This document shows, piece by piece, positions 8,781 through 18,900 of a stretch of DNA of 64,000 nt. The notes beneath the pieces are model-generated. The model ran no database searches. It saw only the letters and a program-made list of their open reading frames with translations, and was not told where the DNA came from. Position numbers and translations under genes: made by a program. The stretch lies in assembly GCF_042647465.1 (NCBI RefSeq), contig NZ_JBHRVN010000006.1. The stretch is one strand, 5' to 3'. The stretch is from Wagnerdoeblera intermedia (GTDB taxonomy: Bacteria; Pseudomonadota; Alphaproteobacteria; Rhodobacterales; Rhodobacteraceae). Every line of letters begins with the position of its first letter. Within the stretch, counting starts at the first letter, position 1.

Positions 8781-11015
8781 TCACACAGCGATCATCGGGT
8801 CTAGTAATACAGCTATCTTTGCTCTCAAAGGCTCCACCGAACCTTTTATCTTCACTTCTATCTCGAGGTTAAAATCATTAACAATGTTATGGCCGGTCAA
8901 TGGTAGATGTATAAAATTTGGAGGACACTGATAATCGATTGAACTTGCCCATTCATTAAATGTAAAATTAAAATACTCGAGATCCTCTCGGCGGAAAACT
9001 GGGATAAACAAGGTATTATTTGGACTGCAGTAAATCTTTTCGTCAGTGAATGATGCGTAATTATTATCAATAAGCAATTTAACAAGTTTCGGCATTATCT
9101 TTTCCTTCAGTGCAATATGTTCCGCTAGGCCCGTTCTCCAGTCTTTAATTGCTTTAATAAGGCTGATCTCGCTGTTCCCGTCCCAATCATTGAAAAATAA
9201 AACTTTATCAGGCGCCGCCGAAGGTAACCAACCATCAAAGTTGGCAGGCCATCCTCCTGCCTGATAAACTCTATCTACGAACATCGAAGGTTTTAGATGC
9301 TTTGCAATATTGAAATATGAACTCCATTCATCAAGGTTGTACACTTCTGCAATATTCAATGTTATAGCTGCTAAAGATTTGTTGATGATTTGGGGTTGAT
9401 GAGAGCCATAAAGCCTTGTGTCGTATCCGCAATTATTCAGATAGCTGCGGGTTCTCCAGGTGCCAAAGTCAAAGCTAGTTGGATCAGGCAGGGCTCCATA
9501 CCATTCGTCACCTCTGTCAATATAATAGTAAGCAATATGCTTACCGGAAATATAAAAATTCTCCAGATCAACAGGCTGAGCTACTATGTAATCATCATCG
9601 AAGGCAATAAAATTTTCATCAATTTCCGCTCTCTGATATAAGGTTCTTCTAAGGAGAGTGTTTCTCTGTAGGTGATCACTTGGAAGATTTTTTAACCCAA
9701 TCGACGACTCCATTAAGATCGTTGTTTCAATTTCGATCCCCTTCAATGCCGCACACATTTCTTGAAAATTTTCATCAGAAGTTAGAATCACAATATTGGA
9801 AATAAAGCTCATATTCCTCATTATGGAAAAAATTGACTGACGAACGGCGGTTGGACGAATAGAGATATAAACAGCTTGTCTTGGCGCAGGGTTGTGCGGC
9901 ATAAAGGAAGTAATTTCAGAAAAAACACTGTCTAAAAACATCGCCGTATCACTCCACTTTGGTGGGGAGTAAAGGCGTAAATCTTTCGAAATGCCCCTGT
10001 CTAAGATGCCTTGAATAGCTTCAAGGACAGCTGACACGTTCAGTTCGACCGGAAACGTGTAACCTTTTGCAATTTCTTCCATAGAACTGCCTGCTGTGCA
10101 TATGACTTGTGTTCCATATGCCAAACTTTCCACTACTGGCAGTCCAAAGCCTTCATAGTGAGAAAGGCAAAGGCAAATCTTTGCATTTTTATATAATGCA
10201 CCGATCTCAACATCATTTAAATCTTGAAGCCAATGAATTCTTTTGTTGTAGAGGGGGTGATTTATGATCCTATTAATGATATCCTCGTTATTCCATCCGG
10301 GCTTCCCGGCAAGGATGAGATTGAGATCTGATTGGCCTCCTGATTTAATGTATGCCTCAAATGCGTCGAGGCATAATGAATGATTTTTTCTCGGCTCGAT
10401 TGTTCCTACAGAAAGTAGGTAGTTGCGATCCATGAGACTTTTGCAGGCGTCACCAATAAGTTCGTCTTTGGATTCAGTTGAACCTATGTCGGCACCCAAA
10501 TTTATCACAAATAGCTGTGGAGATGGGAGTGAAAGGGTTTGCATTAGTTGCTTTAAGTCATCCCGTACTTTTTGTGAGACGCAAATCCAGTAGTCTGCGT
10601 AAGTCACAGTGATTGCAAAATTTTCCTTGAATTGAAAAATTGTATTTTTGTGAGAAAATTCAGGGTATAATATAGGAACGGCGTCGTGGTGTAATTTTAC
10701 CACAAGTGCTCCCCTTGATTTGAATTCTCGATATAGCTGACCTAAATCGTAATGGTCCCTCCAGGATGCGTCCGGGTCAAATAGAATATCGCCTTTAGTG
10801 ATATCTTCAAAATCAAATCTGATTTTTTTAGGGTCATATTCTTTCGGCCCTGTGTTGTAATGATTATTTACGATGTAAAATCCATCATCAAAATAAGCGA
10901 TTATCCTATACTTTTCGCAGAGAGTAAAATGACGACAGAGTTCGTTCACAACTCGCTGAATGCCTGTTTTGGATCCAGTCGATAGTGTATTGCTAGCATT
11001 AACATATATCATCAT
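8781..11015 (-). CDS. Two-domain glycosyltransferase: GT4-like N-terminus plus a D-D-D domain
   Basis: A 744-residue protein. Residues 1-370 form a GT4-like GT-B enzyme with TGIQRVVNEL near the N-terminus, LLSVGTIEPRKNHSLCLDAF (about 205), LILAGKPGWN (about 235) and LSHYEGFGLPVVESLAYG (about 285). Residues from about 375 on are a separate domain with LQRNTLLRRTLYQRAEIDEN followed by FIAFDDDYIVAQP (about 475). The D-D-D resembles the metal-binding acidic motif of GT-A-fold transferases or of Stealth-type hexose-1-phosphate transferases. This would give one polypeptide with two sugar-transfer activities. The start overlaps the stop of the preceding gene as ATGA. Low GC and an IS-rich setting point to transfer. 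The polymer it helps to build is unknown. Confidence 0.8.
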   Translation of the reverse strand: MMIYVNASNTLSTGSKTGIQRVVNELCRHFTLCEKYRIIAYFDDGFYIVNNHYNTGPKEYDPKKIRFDFEDITKGDILFDPDASWRDHYDLGQLYREFKSRGALVVKLHHDAVPILYPEFSHKNTIFQFKENFAITVTYADYWICVSQKVRDDLKQLMQTLSLPSPQLFVINLGADIGSTESKDELIGDACKSLMDRNYLLSVGTIEPRKNHSLCLDAFEAYIKSGGQSDLNLILAGKPGWNNEDIINRIINHPLYNKRIHWLQDLNDVEIGALYKNAKICLCLSHYEGFGLPVVESLAYGTQVICTAGSSMEEIAKGYTFPVELNVSAVLEAIQGILDRGISKDLRLYSPPKWSDTAMFLDSVFSEITSFMPHNPAPRQAVYISIRPTAVRQSIFSIMRNMSFISNIVILTSDENFQEMCAALKGIEIETTILMESSIGLKNLPSDHLQRNTLLRRTLYQRAEIDENFIAFDDDYIVAQPVDLENFYISGKHIAYYYIDRGDEWYGALPDPTSFDFGTWRTRSYLNNCGYDTRLYGSHQPQIINKSLAAITLNIAEVYNLDEWSSYFNIAKHLKPSMFVDRVYQAGGWPANFDGWLPSAAPDKVLFFNDWDGNSEISLIKAIKDWRTGLAEHIALKEKIMPKLVKLLIDNNYASFTDEKIYCSPNNTLFIPVFRREDLEYFNFTFNEWASSIDYQCPPNFIHLPLTGHNIVNDFNLEIEVKIKGSVEPLRAKIAVLLDPMIAV

Positions 11016-11554
11016 TTTATCTTCCGAAATCCCATCTTAATGAAGTCGGGTGATTTTTTTATATCTGAAATTATTCCGGAGAAGCCGTTGTCACGGATTG
11101 CTGCATTGGCACGTTCCCATCTATCCCAACTGTTCGGATAAAATCTAAAATATGCGAGATAGATATGATCTATTAACTTCTCCACATATGCAATGTCGCT
11201 TACTTTTAACTGATCCTTTACGATGATGTCACCGCCGTTTCGTAAAAGATCAATTAATTGTGGATCTGTGCCGTCCGCTTTCCATAGAAGATTATATTCA
11301 ACCGTCAGGGCCAAGTCAGTAGAATCTCTGTATGGTGAGTAAGGCAGAGTCTCCACTCTCTTCAAAGTAAGCCGATTCTTAATGAAGGTTCGAAAATCTT
11401 CATTGGTAATCGCGTCATCTTCCAATTCGTGTTGTTCTGTTCGGCTTAATCGTGAATTTTCAAGTTCTCTATAATATGTACGTCTGAACCTATAGCGTAC
11501 TTTATGAGGTAGTTTCTTAATCCATTTTCTGCAAAATTTCTCTATTTTGTTCAT
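11012..11554 (-). CDS. Hypothetical protein preceding the two-domain glycosyltransferase
   Basis: About 180 residues starting MNKIEKFCRKWIKKLPHKVR, with a basic, amphipathic N-terminus (RYRFRRTYYRELENSRLSR) and then a mixed alpha/beta body ending WDRWERANAAIRDNGFSG. I do not recognise a family. The stop codon overlaps the start of the glycosyltransferase (ATGA), so the two are very probably co-translated and the protein may assist or regulate it, or modify the same glycan. Low GC like its partner. An alternative start four codons upstream exists. Confidence 0.7.
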   Translation of the reverse strand: MNKIEKFCRKWIKKLPHKVRYRFRRTYYRELENSRLSRTEQHELEDDAITNEDFRTFIKNRLTLKRVETLPYSPYRDSTDLALTVEYNLLWKADGTDPQLIDLLRNGGDIIVKDQLKVSDIAYVEKLIDHIYLAYFRFYPNSWDRWERANAAIRDNGFSGIISDIKKSPDFIKMGFRKIK

Positions 11555-11806
11555 TATTATAGGCATAATAAATTTTCTTTTTGCTGCGCCATGTCTTGGA
11601 CGTCTTTAGGTTTATCCGGCGGCAGGTGGCTCCGCCTCTTTTCCGATTTTCGTGCAAGTTATGGCTGTGGTTCTGGTGGTGCCAGGAGTCTTGTTCCTGT
11701 TCTTAACTGTGAGGCGGATCTGAGTTTCTCGGGTCGTCGACCAGTATATCATGAACGCATGCGTTCGGCATTACTGCAGAAGTCAGGCGTTGTCCGGGTG
11801 AGGTGC

Positions 11807-11843
11807 CGACCTGACCCGCGCTGAGGAAGAAGTGCAAGGGCCT
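11807..11843 (+). mobile_element. 37-bp IS5 remnant
   Basis: The stretch CGACCTGACCCGCGCTGAGG and the following AAGAAGTGCAAGGGCCT match, with one or two differences, the inside of the IS5 element at about 26118-26155. The match ends abruptly where IstB sequence begins. It marks a past IS5 insertion that was largely deleted. Confidence 0.5.
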
Positions 11844-11845
11844 AC

Positions 11846-12045
11846 TTGGACAGACACCGGATCATGGCACTGGCTCAGCTGGAGTTTATCAAGCGGGCAG
11901 AAGTGCTGCACTTCCTCGGCCCGCCGGGGACCGGCAAAAGCCATCTTGCCACAGCCATGGGTGTCGCGGAGGTGAAAGCCGGACGGAGCGTCTATCGATG
12001 CTCCCTCGCCGAGCTGAGCGAGGCGCTCACCAAAGCTGAGCGCGA
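11846..12045 (+). pseudogene. istB: IS21 IstB fragment
   Basis: Encodes RRIMALAQLEFIKRAEVLHF-type text followed by LGPPGTGKSHLATAMGV (Walker A) and RSVYRCSLAELSEALTKAER. This is nearly identical to the middle of the complete IstB on the other strand at 12153-12998. It lacks Walker B and both ends, and goes out of register after ALTKAER. It is a broken second copy lying in inverted orientation beside the better copy. Confidence 0.8.
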
Positions 12046-12152
12046 TGAGCTATGCGGGATTTTGGGTGATACGGCCTGATCAAGCTGTAAATGCTGGATC
12101 AAATTTCCCCCGAAGTGCTGGCGCAAAATTCCCCACCTCGCGGTTTTGGCAA

Positions 12153-12998
12153 TTAGCTGCTCATGGGATGGGCAGCTCCGTATTTCGGGATTCGGCCGCG
12201 GCGCTTGGTCGGCGGCGGTGGTGTGATTGCTGCATGTGAGCGGGTGTGTTCGGGGATCAGATCTGCGTGGTGGCGAAGCCGATAGCTTGCGCCCTCGATC
12301 TGAACGACAACCGCATGATGCAGGAGGCGGTCGAGGAGGGCTGTGGCCACTATGGGATCGCCGAAGATTTCACCCCATTCCGCAAAGCCACGGTTTGAGG
12401 TGAGGTTCATCGCGCCCTTTTCGTAACGCGCGTTCACCAGCTGGAAGAACAGGTTGGCCCCGCCACTGGTGATTGGCAGGTAGCCGATCTCGTCGACGAT
12501 CAGCAGCGAAGCACGGGCATAGAAGCGGATTTTTTCCGCCAGGCGCCCCTCGCGCTCAGCTTTGGTGAGCGCCTCGATCAGCTCGGCGAGGGAGCATCTA
12601 TAGACGCTCCGTCCGGCTTTCACCGCTGCGACCCCCATGGCCGTGGCGAGATGGCTTTTGCCGGTCCCCGGCGGGCCGAGGAAGTGCAGCACTTCTGCCC
12701 GCTTGATAAACTCCAGCTGAGCCAGTGCCATGATGCGGCGTCGATCCAGTGACGGCTGGAACGAGAAGTCGAAGCTTTCCAGAGTTTTGACCGGCATGAG
12801 GCGCGCTGTGCGCAGGGCCACGCCGATGCGGCGCCCTTCGCGCAGGTTCAGTTCTTCAGCCAGCAACTCGTCGATTGCCTCAATGGCGTTGATCTCACCT
12901 TTTTCCAAACGGCTCAGGGTGTGATCCAGCGTTTCCAGGGCGCGGGCCATGTGCAGGCTGACAAGACTTTGTCGGATGCGTTCGATGACCGGGATCAT
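12153..12998 (-). CDS. istB: IS21-family helper ATPase IstB (orphan)
   Basis: A 281-residue AAA+ ATPase. Residues 1-95 form the IstB N-terminal helical region. Walker A is LGPPGTGKSHLATAMG (about 105) and Walker B is LLIVDEIGYLPI (about 170), followed by the sensor-like LTSNRGFAEWGEIFGD. IstB regulates target choice and strand transfer by the IstA transposase. No istA remains upstream; only a few residues that could be its tail (FHIVARRPLAFYEAVGRRLA) precede the start. The element is therefore truncated and IstB is an orphan. The C-terminus (TPPPPTKRRGRIPKYG) is proline-rich and may be slightly altered. Confidence 0.88.
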   Translation of the reverse strand: MIPVIERIRQSLVSLHMARALETLDHTLSRLEKGEINAIEAIDELLAEELNLREGRRIGVALRTARLMPVKTLESFDFSFQPSLDRRRIMALAQLEFIKRAEVLHFLGPPGTGKSHLATAMGVAAVKAGRSVYRCSLAELIEALTKAEREGRLAEKIRFYARASLLIVDEIGYLPITSGGANLFFQLVNARYEKGAMNLTSNRGFAEWGEIFGDPIVATALLDRLLHHAVVVQIEGASYRLRHHADLIPEHTRSHAAITPPPPTKRRGRIPKYGAAHPMSS

Positions 12999-13085
12999 GG
13001 GCCCCCCTCCGCGACATTCGCCAGGCGGCGCCCAACCGCTTCATAAAAGGCCAGTGGGCGGCGGGCGACTATATGAAACTTCCCA

Positions 13086-13228
13086 TTTTTATCGTTGAAT
13101 TTGGCCTGGATTGGCCAGTTTCGGCAGAAAATCGTTTTCAACGATAAAATTTTGCCTAATCTTGTTAGATATCGCTTTTCATCGAATTTGCCAGAAAGGC
13201 GCATTCTGGCTCGTATTTTATCATTGAA
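13086..13228. repeat. Cluster of TTTTATCGTTGAA repeats in front of the recombinase module
   Basis: Copies are seen at 13086-13099 (TTTTTATCGTTGAA, direct), 13137-13149 (TTCAACGATAAAA, inverted) and 13216-13228 (TTTTATCATTGAA, direct, one change). A degenerate copy, TATCGCTTTTCATCGAATTT, lies around 13170. Several are followed by a TTTGCC/TTGGCC-like tail. The cluster lies between an IS21 remnant and the start codon of the first recombinase-like gene. Such repeats suit recombinase arm or core binding sites at one end of a mobile element, or operators for autoregulation. No matching cluster was seen downstream of the last gene. Confidence 0.6.
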
Positions 13229-13239
13229 CGGAGCTTGTG

Positions 13240-14820
13240 ATGTTTCGCTCTGCCCCAAGGCCGTCCTTTCAGATCCACCCTCTGGCTCTGCCGGCCTATG
13301 ACGTTCTGCGCAGGCTGGGGATACCTGAGGTATGGGGTCCGGGTCTTTGTGTGAGTGCCCCTGACGAGGATCAGGGGCTGCCCTCTCTGGCGGTGGCAGG
13401 ATTTGGCTGGCTGCATTGCACAGAGGACGTCATCCCTGTTCTCGAGTTCCCCGCACAGACTACACCCTCAGAGCTCCGTAAATTGGGGTGGCGCGAGGTG
13501 GCCGCGCAGTTCCCCGCATGTGTCGCAACTTCCGAACAACGAGCCAGCTTTCTGATGGCACTGAGCCAGCGCTGCCCGCGCGAGGAACTCGGGCTCTTTG
13601 GTCTGCCGGCGTCGCGCGATGTGACGCAGCTGCGCCGGCGGTTTCGTCTGCGCCGCGAGCGGCTGGAGCCGAAGCCCGAGCGTGATGTCTTTACCGAGGC
13701 GGTGCGCAGGTCTGGGCCTGCGATGACGGCCGCACATCCCCTCTTTGGCCCGCTTGAGCCCGAGCTCTGCCGCGACCTTGCGGTCTGGGCCACCGCAATG
13801 CTCGAGCGCCATCTGAGAGGGGAGCCTGAGCGTCTGCAGCAGGCACTCAGCGATCTCGAGGTAGAATGCGGCCCGCTCGCGCCTTTGCGCATTCATCAGG
13901 CGCGTCCCTTTCTGCAGATCCGTCTGGCGCTGAAGGGGCACCTGCAGGAGGCACCCCTTGCCGCCTTTCTGGCGGAGGAGTGTCAGAGGGGTGGCGCCGC
14001 CGCCGCCCTCTCTGCCGATGCGCTGACCGCCTGGGTACTGGCCGCCGCTCTGCGGCGGCACCAGCGCAGCCCGGGCCAGTCGGCCATCCGCAGCGGCCTT
14101 GATGCGGCGCGGCTCTTAAAACGCAAAGCCCCGGAGCTCCTGGCTCAGCTCAGCCTGACAGGCAGGGATATGGCGGGCGTTGCGGAGGAGCTTCTGGCCC
14201 TCATCCCGCGCGAAGATCTCCCTCGCGTCATCCGGGGGTATCTTCAGAAGATCCACTATCTGCTGCGCGTGACGCTTGACGACAAAGACGCGATCTTCCG
14301 ACAGGTCGGCGGGCGCCGCCCCCGCGCGCCTTACGCCCGTGGCGAGCGCAGCGAGGGGGAGGTGCCCCCGGCCATCCTCTCCCTGCCGGGGGAGGCGATC
14401 AGTCTTCTGCGCAGTGGCGGTGAGGCGGGGCAGGAGGCTGCCCTTGCCGGAGCCCGCGAGGAACAGGCCGATGACGAGGCCAGCGGCAGCCTCTGGGTGG
14501 CGGACCGGCCTGACAGGCGCCGCTTTACTCCTCGCCGGACAGCCGAGCGGCGGCTCGCGGCCATGGTAAAGGCCATGAGCCGCCGGCAGCTGTCGCTCTC
14601 GGCCGAGACCGATGCGCTCACCCCGCTGGAGGTCTCGCTTTTGACCGAGCTTTGCCTCGGGCAGCAAAGCCCCGCCGCCCGCGCGGTGTTTTTGCAGCTG
14701 GTCACGGGCGGGGCCTTTCGCGCGAGCGCACCGGCCGGGCAGGGGCTGATCCGCGATCCCGAAGGTCAGCCTTTTTATGCGCTGAGCGTGACGCTGCCGG
14801 AACCAGGGCTCCCTGATTGA
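13240..14820 (+). CDS. Large tyrosine-recombinase-like protein A, N-terminal part
   Basis: Open frame of about 526 residues starting MFRSAPRPSFQIHPLALPAY, with CGGAG about 7 bp before the ATG. A GTG one codon earlier is possible. The protein is mostly helical, rich in Leu, Arg and Glu, and has no motif I recognise. Its stop lies in CCTGATTGAAGAGG. Removing one T there joins it in frame to the next open frame (GLPD followed by EEEEAVEPGAADQPLW), which holds the tyrosine recombinase catalytic domain. I therefore think it is the N-terminal half of a protein of about 900 residues split by a one-base insertion. If the stop is genuine, this would be a separate DNA-binding or assembly subunit. Confidence 0.6.
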   Translation: MFRSAPRPSFQIHPLALPAYDVLRRLGIPEVWGPGLCVSAPDEDQGLPSLAVAGFGWLHCTEDVIPVLEFPAQTTPSELRKLGWREVAAQFPACVATSEQRASFLMALSQRCPREELGLFGLPASRDVTQLRRRFRLRRERLEPKPERDVFTEAVRRSGPAMTAAHPLFGPLEPELCRDLAVWATAMLERHLRGEPERLQQALSDLEVECGPLAPLRIHQARPFLQIRLALKGHLQEAPLAAFLAEECQRGGAAAALSADALTAWVLAAALRRHQRSPGQSAIRSGLDAARLLKRKAPELLAQLSLTGRDMAGVAEELLALIPREDLPRVIRGYLQKIHYLLRVTLDDKDAIFRQVGGRRPRAPYARGERSEGEVPPAILSLPGEAISLLRSGGEAGQEAALAGAREEQADDEASGSLWVADRPDRRRFTPRRTAERRLAAMVKAMSRRQLSLSAETDALTPLEVSLLTELCLGQQSPAARAVFLQLVTGGAFRASAPAGQGLIRDPEGQPFYALSVTLPEPGLPD

Positions 14821-14821
14821 A

Positions 14822-15942
14822 GAGGAGGAGGCGGTTGAGCCGGGAGCGGCCGATCAGCCCCTCTGGCTCGATCTGCCAATGCTCTCCCCTGAAGTGCCCG
14901 ACGCTTTTTCTGCATGGCAGGAAGCCCTCATTACCTCTGACAAGGAGATGAGAGAGGCTCTCGGCGTCTTGCAGGGCAAAGTGAGCCGGCCCCTGAGCCC
15001 CGGCCGCATCCGGCGCTATAAGGCAGACTGGCTCAGGACGCAGGGCTGCGATCCCGCGATCGTGGGATTTTTGACGGGAGAGCTTCCGGCCTGGCGCGCT
15101 CAGCTTCACTACACCCGTCTGCGCCGGTCCGAGCTGATCTGGTGGCATCGCCGCTATCTGCTCGCCCACTTCGGGACCCGCCTCTGCCCCTTCCCGGAGG
15201 CCCCGGGGGATTACGGCTCGCGCATCGCCCTGCCGATGACGCTCTTTGCCACCGTGATGGGCGCGCAGCAGAGGGAGCTGGCAGAGGTCAGAGCAGTATC
15301 AAGCCCTGCTCCGTCGGAGATTGTTGCCGCGCATAACCTCTATACGGGCTACACCCTGATGCTGCTCTATCTCGCCACCGGCCATCGTCCGGTTGGCAGC
15401 CCCTTTGAGCGGCTCGGGGATATGGATCTGGCAACGGGCCTGATCTGGATCAGCGACAAAACCACCTCCGGCGAACGCGGTGCGCGGGTGCTGGTTCTGC
15501 CGCAGGCGGCGCAACAGCAACTCCGGCACTGGTGTGATCATCTGCGCAGGCTCCAGACTGTGCTTGGTGTCTATCAGCTCCCCAGCCTTGAAAACGCGCA
15601 TTGAGGCCGCGCTCACCGCCGACCCGCGTGCGCAGGCACCGCTCTTCTTCCTCTTCTCTGATGAGGACCGCGTCACGGAACTCAGCACGGCCACGCAAAG
15701 AGTTCTTCTTCAGCGGTTCTTACGCCTGCCGCTGAACTGGTCGCGACATCTCCTGCGCTCGGCGCTGACCTCACGGGTGGACGGCCAGCTCATCGATGCC
15801 TGGATGGGGCCACGCCCATTATGCAGAACTTCCCTTCAAGGCGGCCTCCGGCCTCGGGATCGGGGATCTGCGCAAAGTGGCGGGGGAGATTGATCTGATG
15901 CTGGAAGATCATGGCATCACCGCTCTGGAGAGTCCGCTGTGA
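14822..15942 (+). pseudogene. Large tyrosine-recombinase-like protein A, catalytic part (frameshifted)
   Basis: Three consecutive frames make one coherent domain. The first reads from EEEEAVEPG to LGVYQLP and contains LATGHRPVGSPF, the box I arginine, and ISDKTTSGERGARVLVLP, the beta-hairpin lysine. The second (about 15590-15808) reads KTRIEAALTADPRAQAPLFF to LNWSRHLLRSALTS, the HxxR box, and IDAWMG. The third reads HAHYAELPFKAASGLG, completing a GH box, and ends at TGA. Each step is a one-base gain. There is no tyrosine about ten residues after the GH histidine, where the nucleophile should be. The next gene starts as GTGA over this stop. Without the frameshifts this would be a recombinase-like partner, perhaps not itself catalytic. 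Confidence 0.65.
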
Positions 15943-18900
15943 CAGATCCTGTTGCTTCCCCTGTCGGACGTGAGGCCCGGGCGCGCGCCCGCGGGCAGAG
16001 CCGCACTCTGCTGCGGGCCCGCGCAGAGGATCTGATCGCCGCCGCCGCACCGTGGCTTTTGCGTGCCGATCTGCCGGTCCCCGCTGAAGCCCATAGCCAG
16101 CTTCTTGAGCTGCAGGGGCAGATCCTGCGTCAGGCCCGAAGCCGCTCTGAGGCAGCGGGCATGAACGGCGTTCTGCAGGATCTGGTGGACCGCCATAACG
16201 CCCGCAGCCGCTCCTCCCCCGTTGCCGCCCCCGGTGCCATCACGGCGGTTTATTCCAAAGACGACAACTGGCGGCTGGAGGACCTGCAGTTCGCCGCTGA
16301 AGCGCGGCGGCTGCGCGCGCAGTATTGGAAGATCCGGGAGGAGGGGCTCACATGGCAGGCCTCCGCGGATCAGCTGTTTGGCCTCTGTCTGGCGTCCGCG
16401 CTCTTTGAGAGCGCCTGCCTCACCCCCACGCATCTGCAGCTCTTTGCGCAGAGCCTGTTGAGCGAGGAGACCGTTCTTTGCCGCGCGGAGGATGTACCCG
16501 TCTGGCTGGATCTCAAAGAACGCAGCCACAGCTCTGCGCGCCGGTCCCGGGCGCTCAGTGTGGCAAGTGGCAAAGACGCAGAAGGGCTCTATGCCCTGCG
16601 GCGGCTTTTTCCCGCGTCCCCGACCCTGCGGCTGATCTCGCTCTTCTGGAACCTGCCGACCACCGCCCGCCAGAGCTTGCGTCCCGATCATCCGGTTCCC
16701 GAAGCGCTGGCAAAGGCGTTTGGCGAGGCACTGCCGCCATCCCTGCGCCTGCCGCAGCTGCTGCGCGGCGCGGCGCTGCTGCGCGAAGCCGAAGAGAACG
16801 GCCCCGATCACCTGCTGACGGGTCTGGCGCAGCGGCGGATCAAAAGCTTTGCCGCGACACCTGAGACATGGGCGCGGGCTCTGACCGGGGGAGCGACTGC
16901 GGGCGAGACTTTGTGCAAAAGCCCCGCCGCCTGGAGCCGGGAGCTCACAGCCCCGCCCGAGCGCCGCGTCACCCGGCTTTCGCATCCGGTTTTGCAAAGC
17001 GAGGGCTATCTGCGCTTCTATATGGCGCTTCATGACATCCGCTCCGAGGAAGAGGGCGCAGAGGAGAGCCCTGCAGCCCGCAGGCGCAGGCCGGGCGATC
17101 TGGCCCGCGATCTGCGGGCGGCACGCACCGGGGGAGACTGGCCGGATGTGCTCTGCCTTCTGAGCGATTGGTATCTCCATCTGCTGGAAAACGAAGGACT
17201 GCGGCCCTCCAGCGTGGAGCGCTATGACGACACCCTGGGCCTGCGGCTCTGCCTGCATCTTGAGGATCTTCCTTTACGTGACCTCGCGGCCGAAGATCTG
17301 GAAGATCTTTATGGTGAGATCCTCGAGGATGATCCCCGCAGTCCCGCCGAGCGGCGCAATCTCGCCAGACGCCTGCGCAGCCTGCATGCCTTCGCCATGA
17401 GCGCATGGAACTTCCCGAAAATCGATCCGGAGACCTTCTCTATGGAGGGCGACACACCTGCGCTGCGGGTGCGGGCCAATCTTTTGTCCTTCCGGGATCT
17501 CACCACTGCGCGTCTGTCCCTCGCCAGCGCCTTCGGCTTGCCGCCGGATCTCGCACGCACGCTGCAGGCGGCCTTCCTGCTGATGGCGCGCTGCGGGCTG
17601 CGTATCGGGGAGGTCTGCAAAGCACTGGCCGCGCATTTTGAGAACCCGGAGGGCACACCGGTGCCCGAAGAGATGGCAACCCTCTTCATCCGCAGCTCGC
17701 GCTTTGGCACCAACAAAACCCCCAATGCTTTGCGCCAGATCCGGCCAATGCTCCTGATGACCAGAGAGGAACGGGCCTTCTTCTCAGACTGGCTGGCGTG
17801 GCGGCGCAGTCTGAGCCCTGCAGGGCCGCTCTTCGGGATCCTGCAGCCGGACGGTACCTTCGCTCCGCTCGATCGCCTTGCGACCGGACGGCTTATCGCC
17901 GTAGCCCTGCGGGGGGCGAGTGGGCTGAGCATGGTCTCGGCCCATGATCTGCGGCGCACGGCGCTGAACAACATCGCCCTCGCTCTGGGCGAGGTGCGCG
18001 CACCGGCTCTGGCGCTCACGCAACGTCTGACCGGTTGGACCTCCGAGGAACGGCGCGCCGTGGTGCAGGCGGTGGCTGGTGTCTCTCAACGTGAACGCTG
18101 GGAAGCACTTGCCCGCTTTGCCGGCCACGGCAGTGTGGAGACCACCTTCCTGCATTACGTCACCTGCGCAGATCTGCTGATCTGGCAGGCCTGCGCGTCC
18201 GGGGAGCAAAAGGATCTGCCTGCAGATCACCTGAGCGGCCCTGCAGCAGAAAGGCTGTTCCAGCTCCTGCCCGAGCCGGAGGAGATGCCTTGCGATCAAA
18301 GCAAAAGGACATGGCCTTCGCTTCAGGACAGTGCAGCGGCACTTCACGCTTTACGGATTGCGCTCGACTGCCTGGACCGCGGCCTCGCGCTCCCGCGGGC
18401 CGCAGCGGCGGCCTCATTGCCGGAAGATCTCATTGTGCAAACTGCCAGAGTGGCAAAGCGCTGGTCCGCGCTGCGCTCTGCGCGCGGGGAGCTGCGACTG
18501 CAGAACAAGGGTGACGAGGGGCGTCTGCTCCCTGCCTCCCTGCCCAAGCCGAAGCGCGACGAGGCACTCGATCTCGCCGCGCAACTGATCGATCTCGCTG
18601 CTGATCAGCCGGAGGCGGTTTATTCTTGGATCCGCAGCACGCTGTCGCAGGCGTCGCGCACCAATGCGGGTGTGACCTTCCGGGACCCCGCAGAAGCCTC
18701 CGCCTGGATTGCGCTTGCGGTGCAGCTGCGCCCGGCCGGGCGCTGGCAGTTTGAACGGGTCTCGCCCGAGATCGACCCTGATCTGCGCCGCGAACGGGAG
18801 CTCTTGTGGCAGGGCGTGCGGCCGGACGAGATGCAGCGTGCCGCACGCCGCGTTGCTCGCGGCAGCAGCGTTCAGGTCCGCTTGCGGCTGATGGCACCGA

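Noticed and set aside
14815..14880. Programmed ribosomal frameshift between the two parts of recombinase gene A
   Set aside because: No slippery heptamer like the A5G6 sites in the IS5 elements is present, and further unexplained shifts follow downstream, so an indel or sequence error is simpler.
15909..17258. A 449-codon open frame on the reverse strand opposite recombinase gene B
   Set aside because: It mirrors the GC-rich forward gene, is rich in Gln, Gly, Arg and Ala, and has no recognisable motif. The forward frame carries all catalytic boxes.
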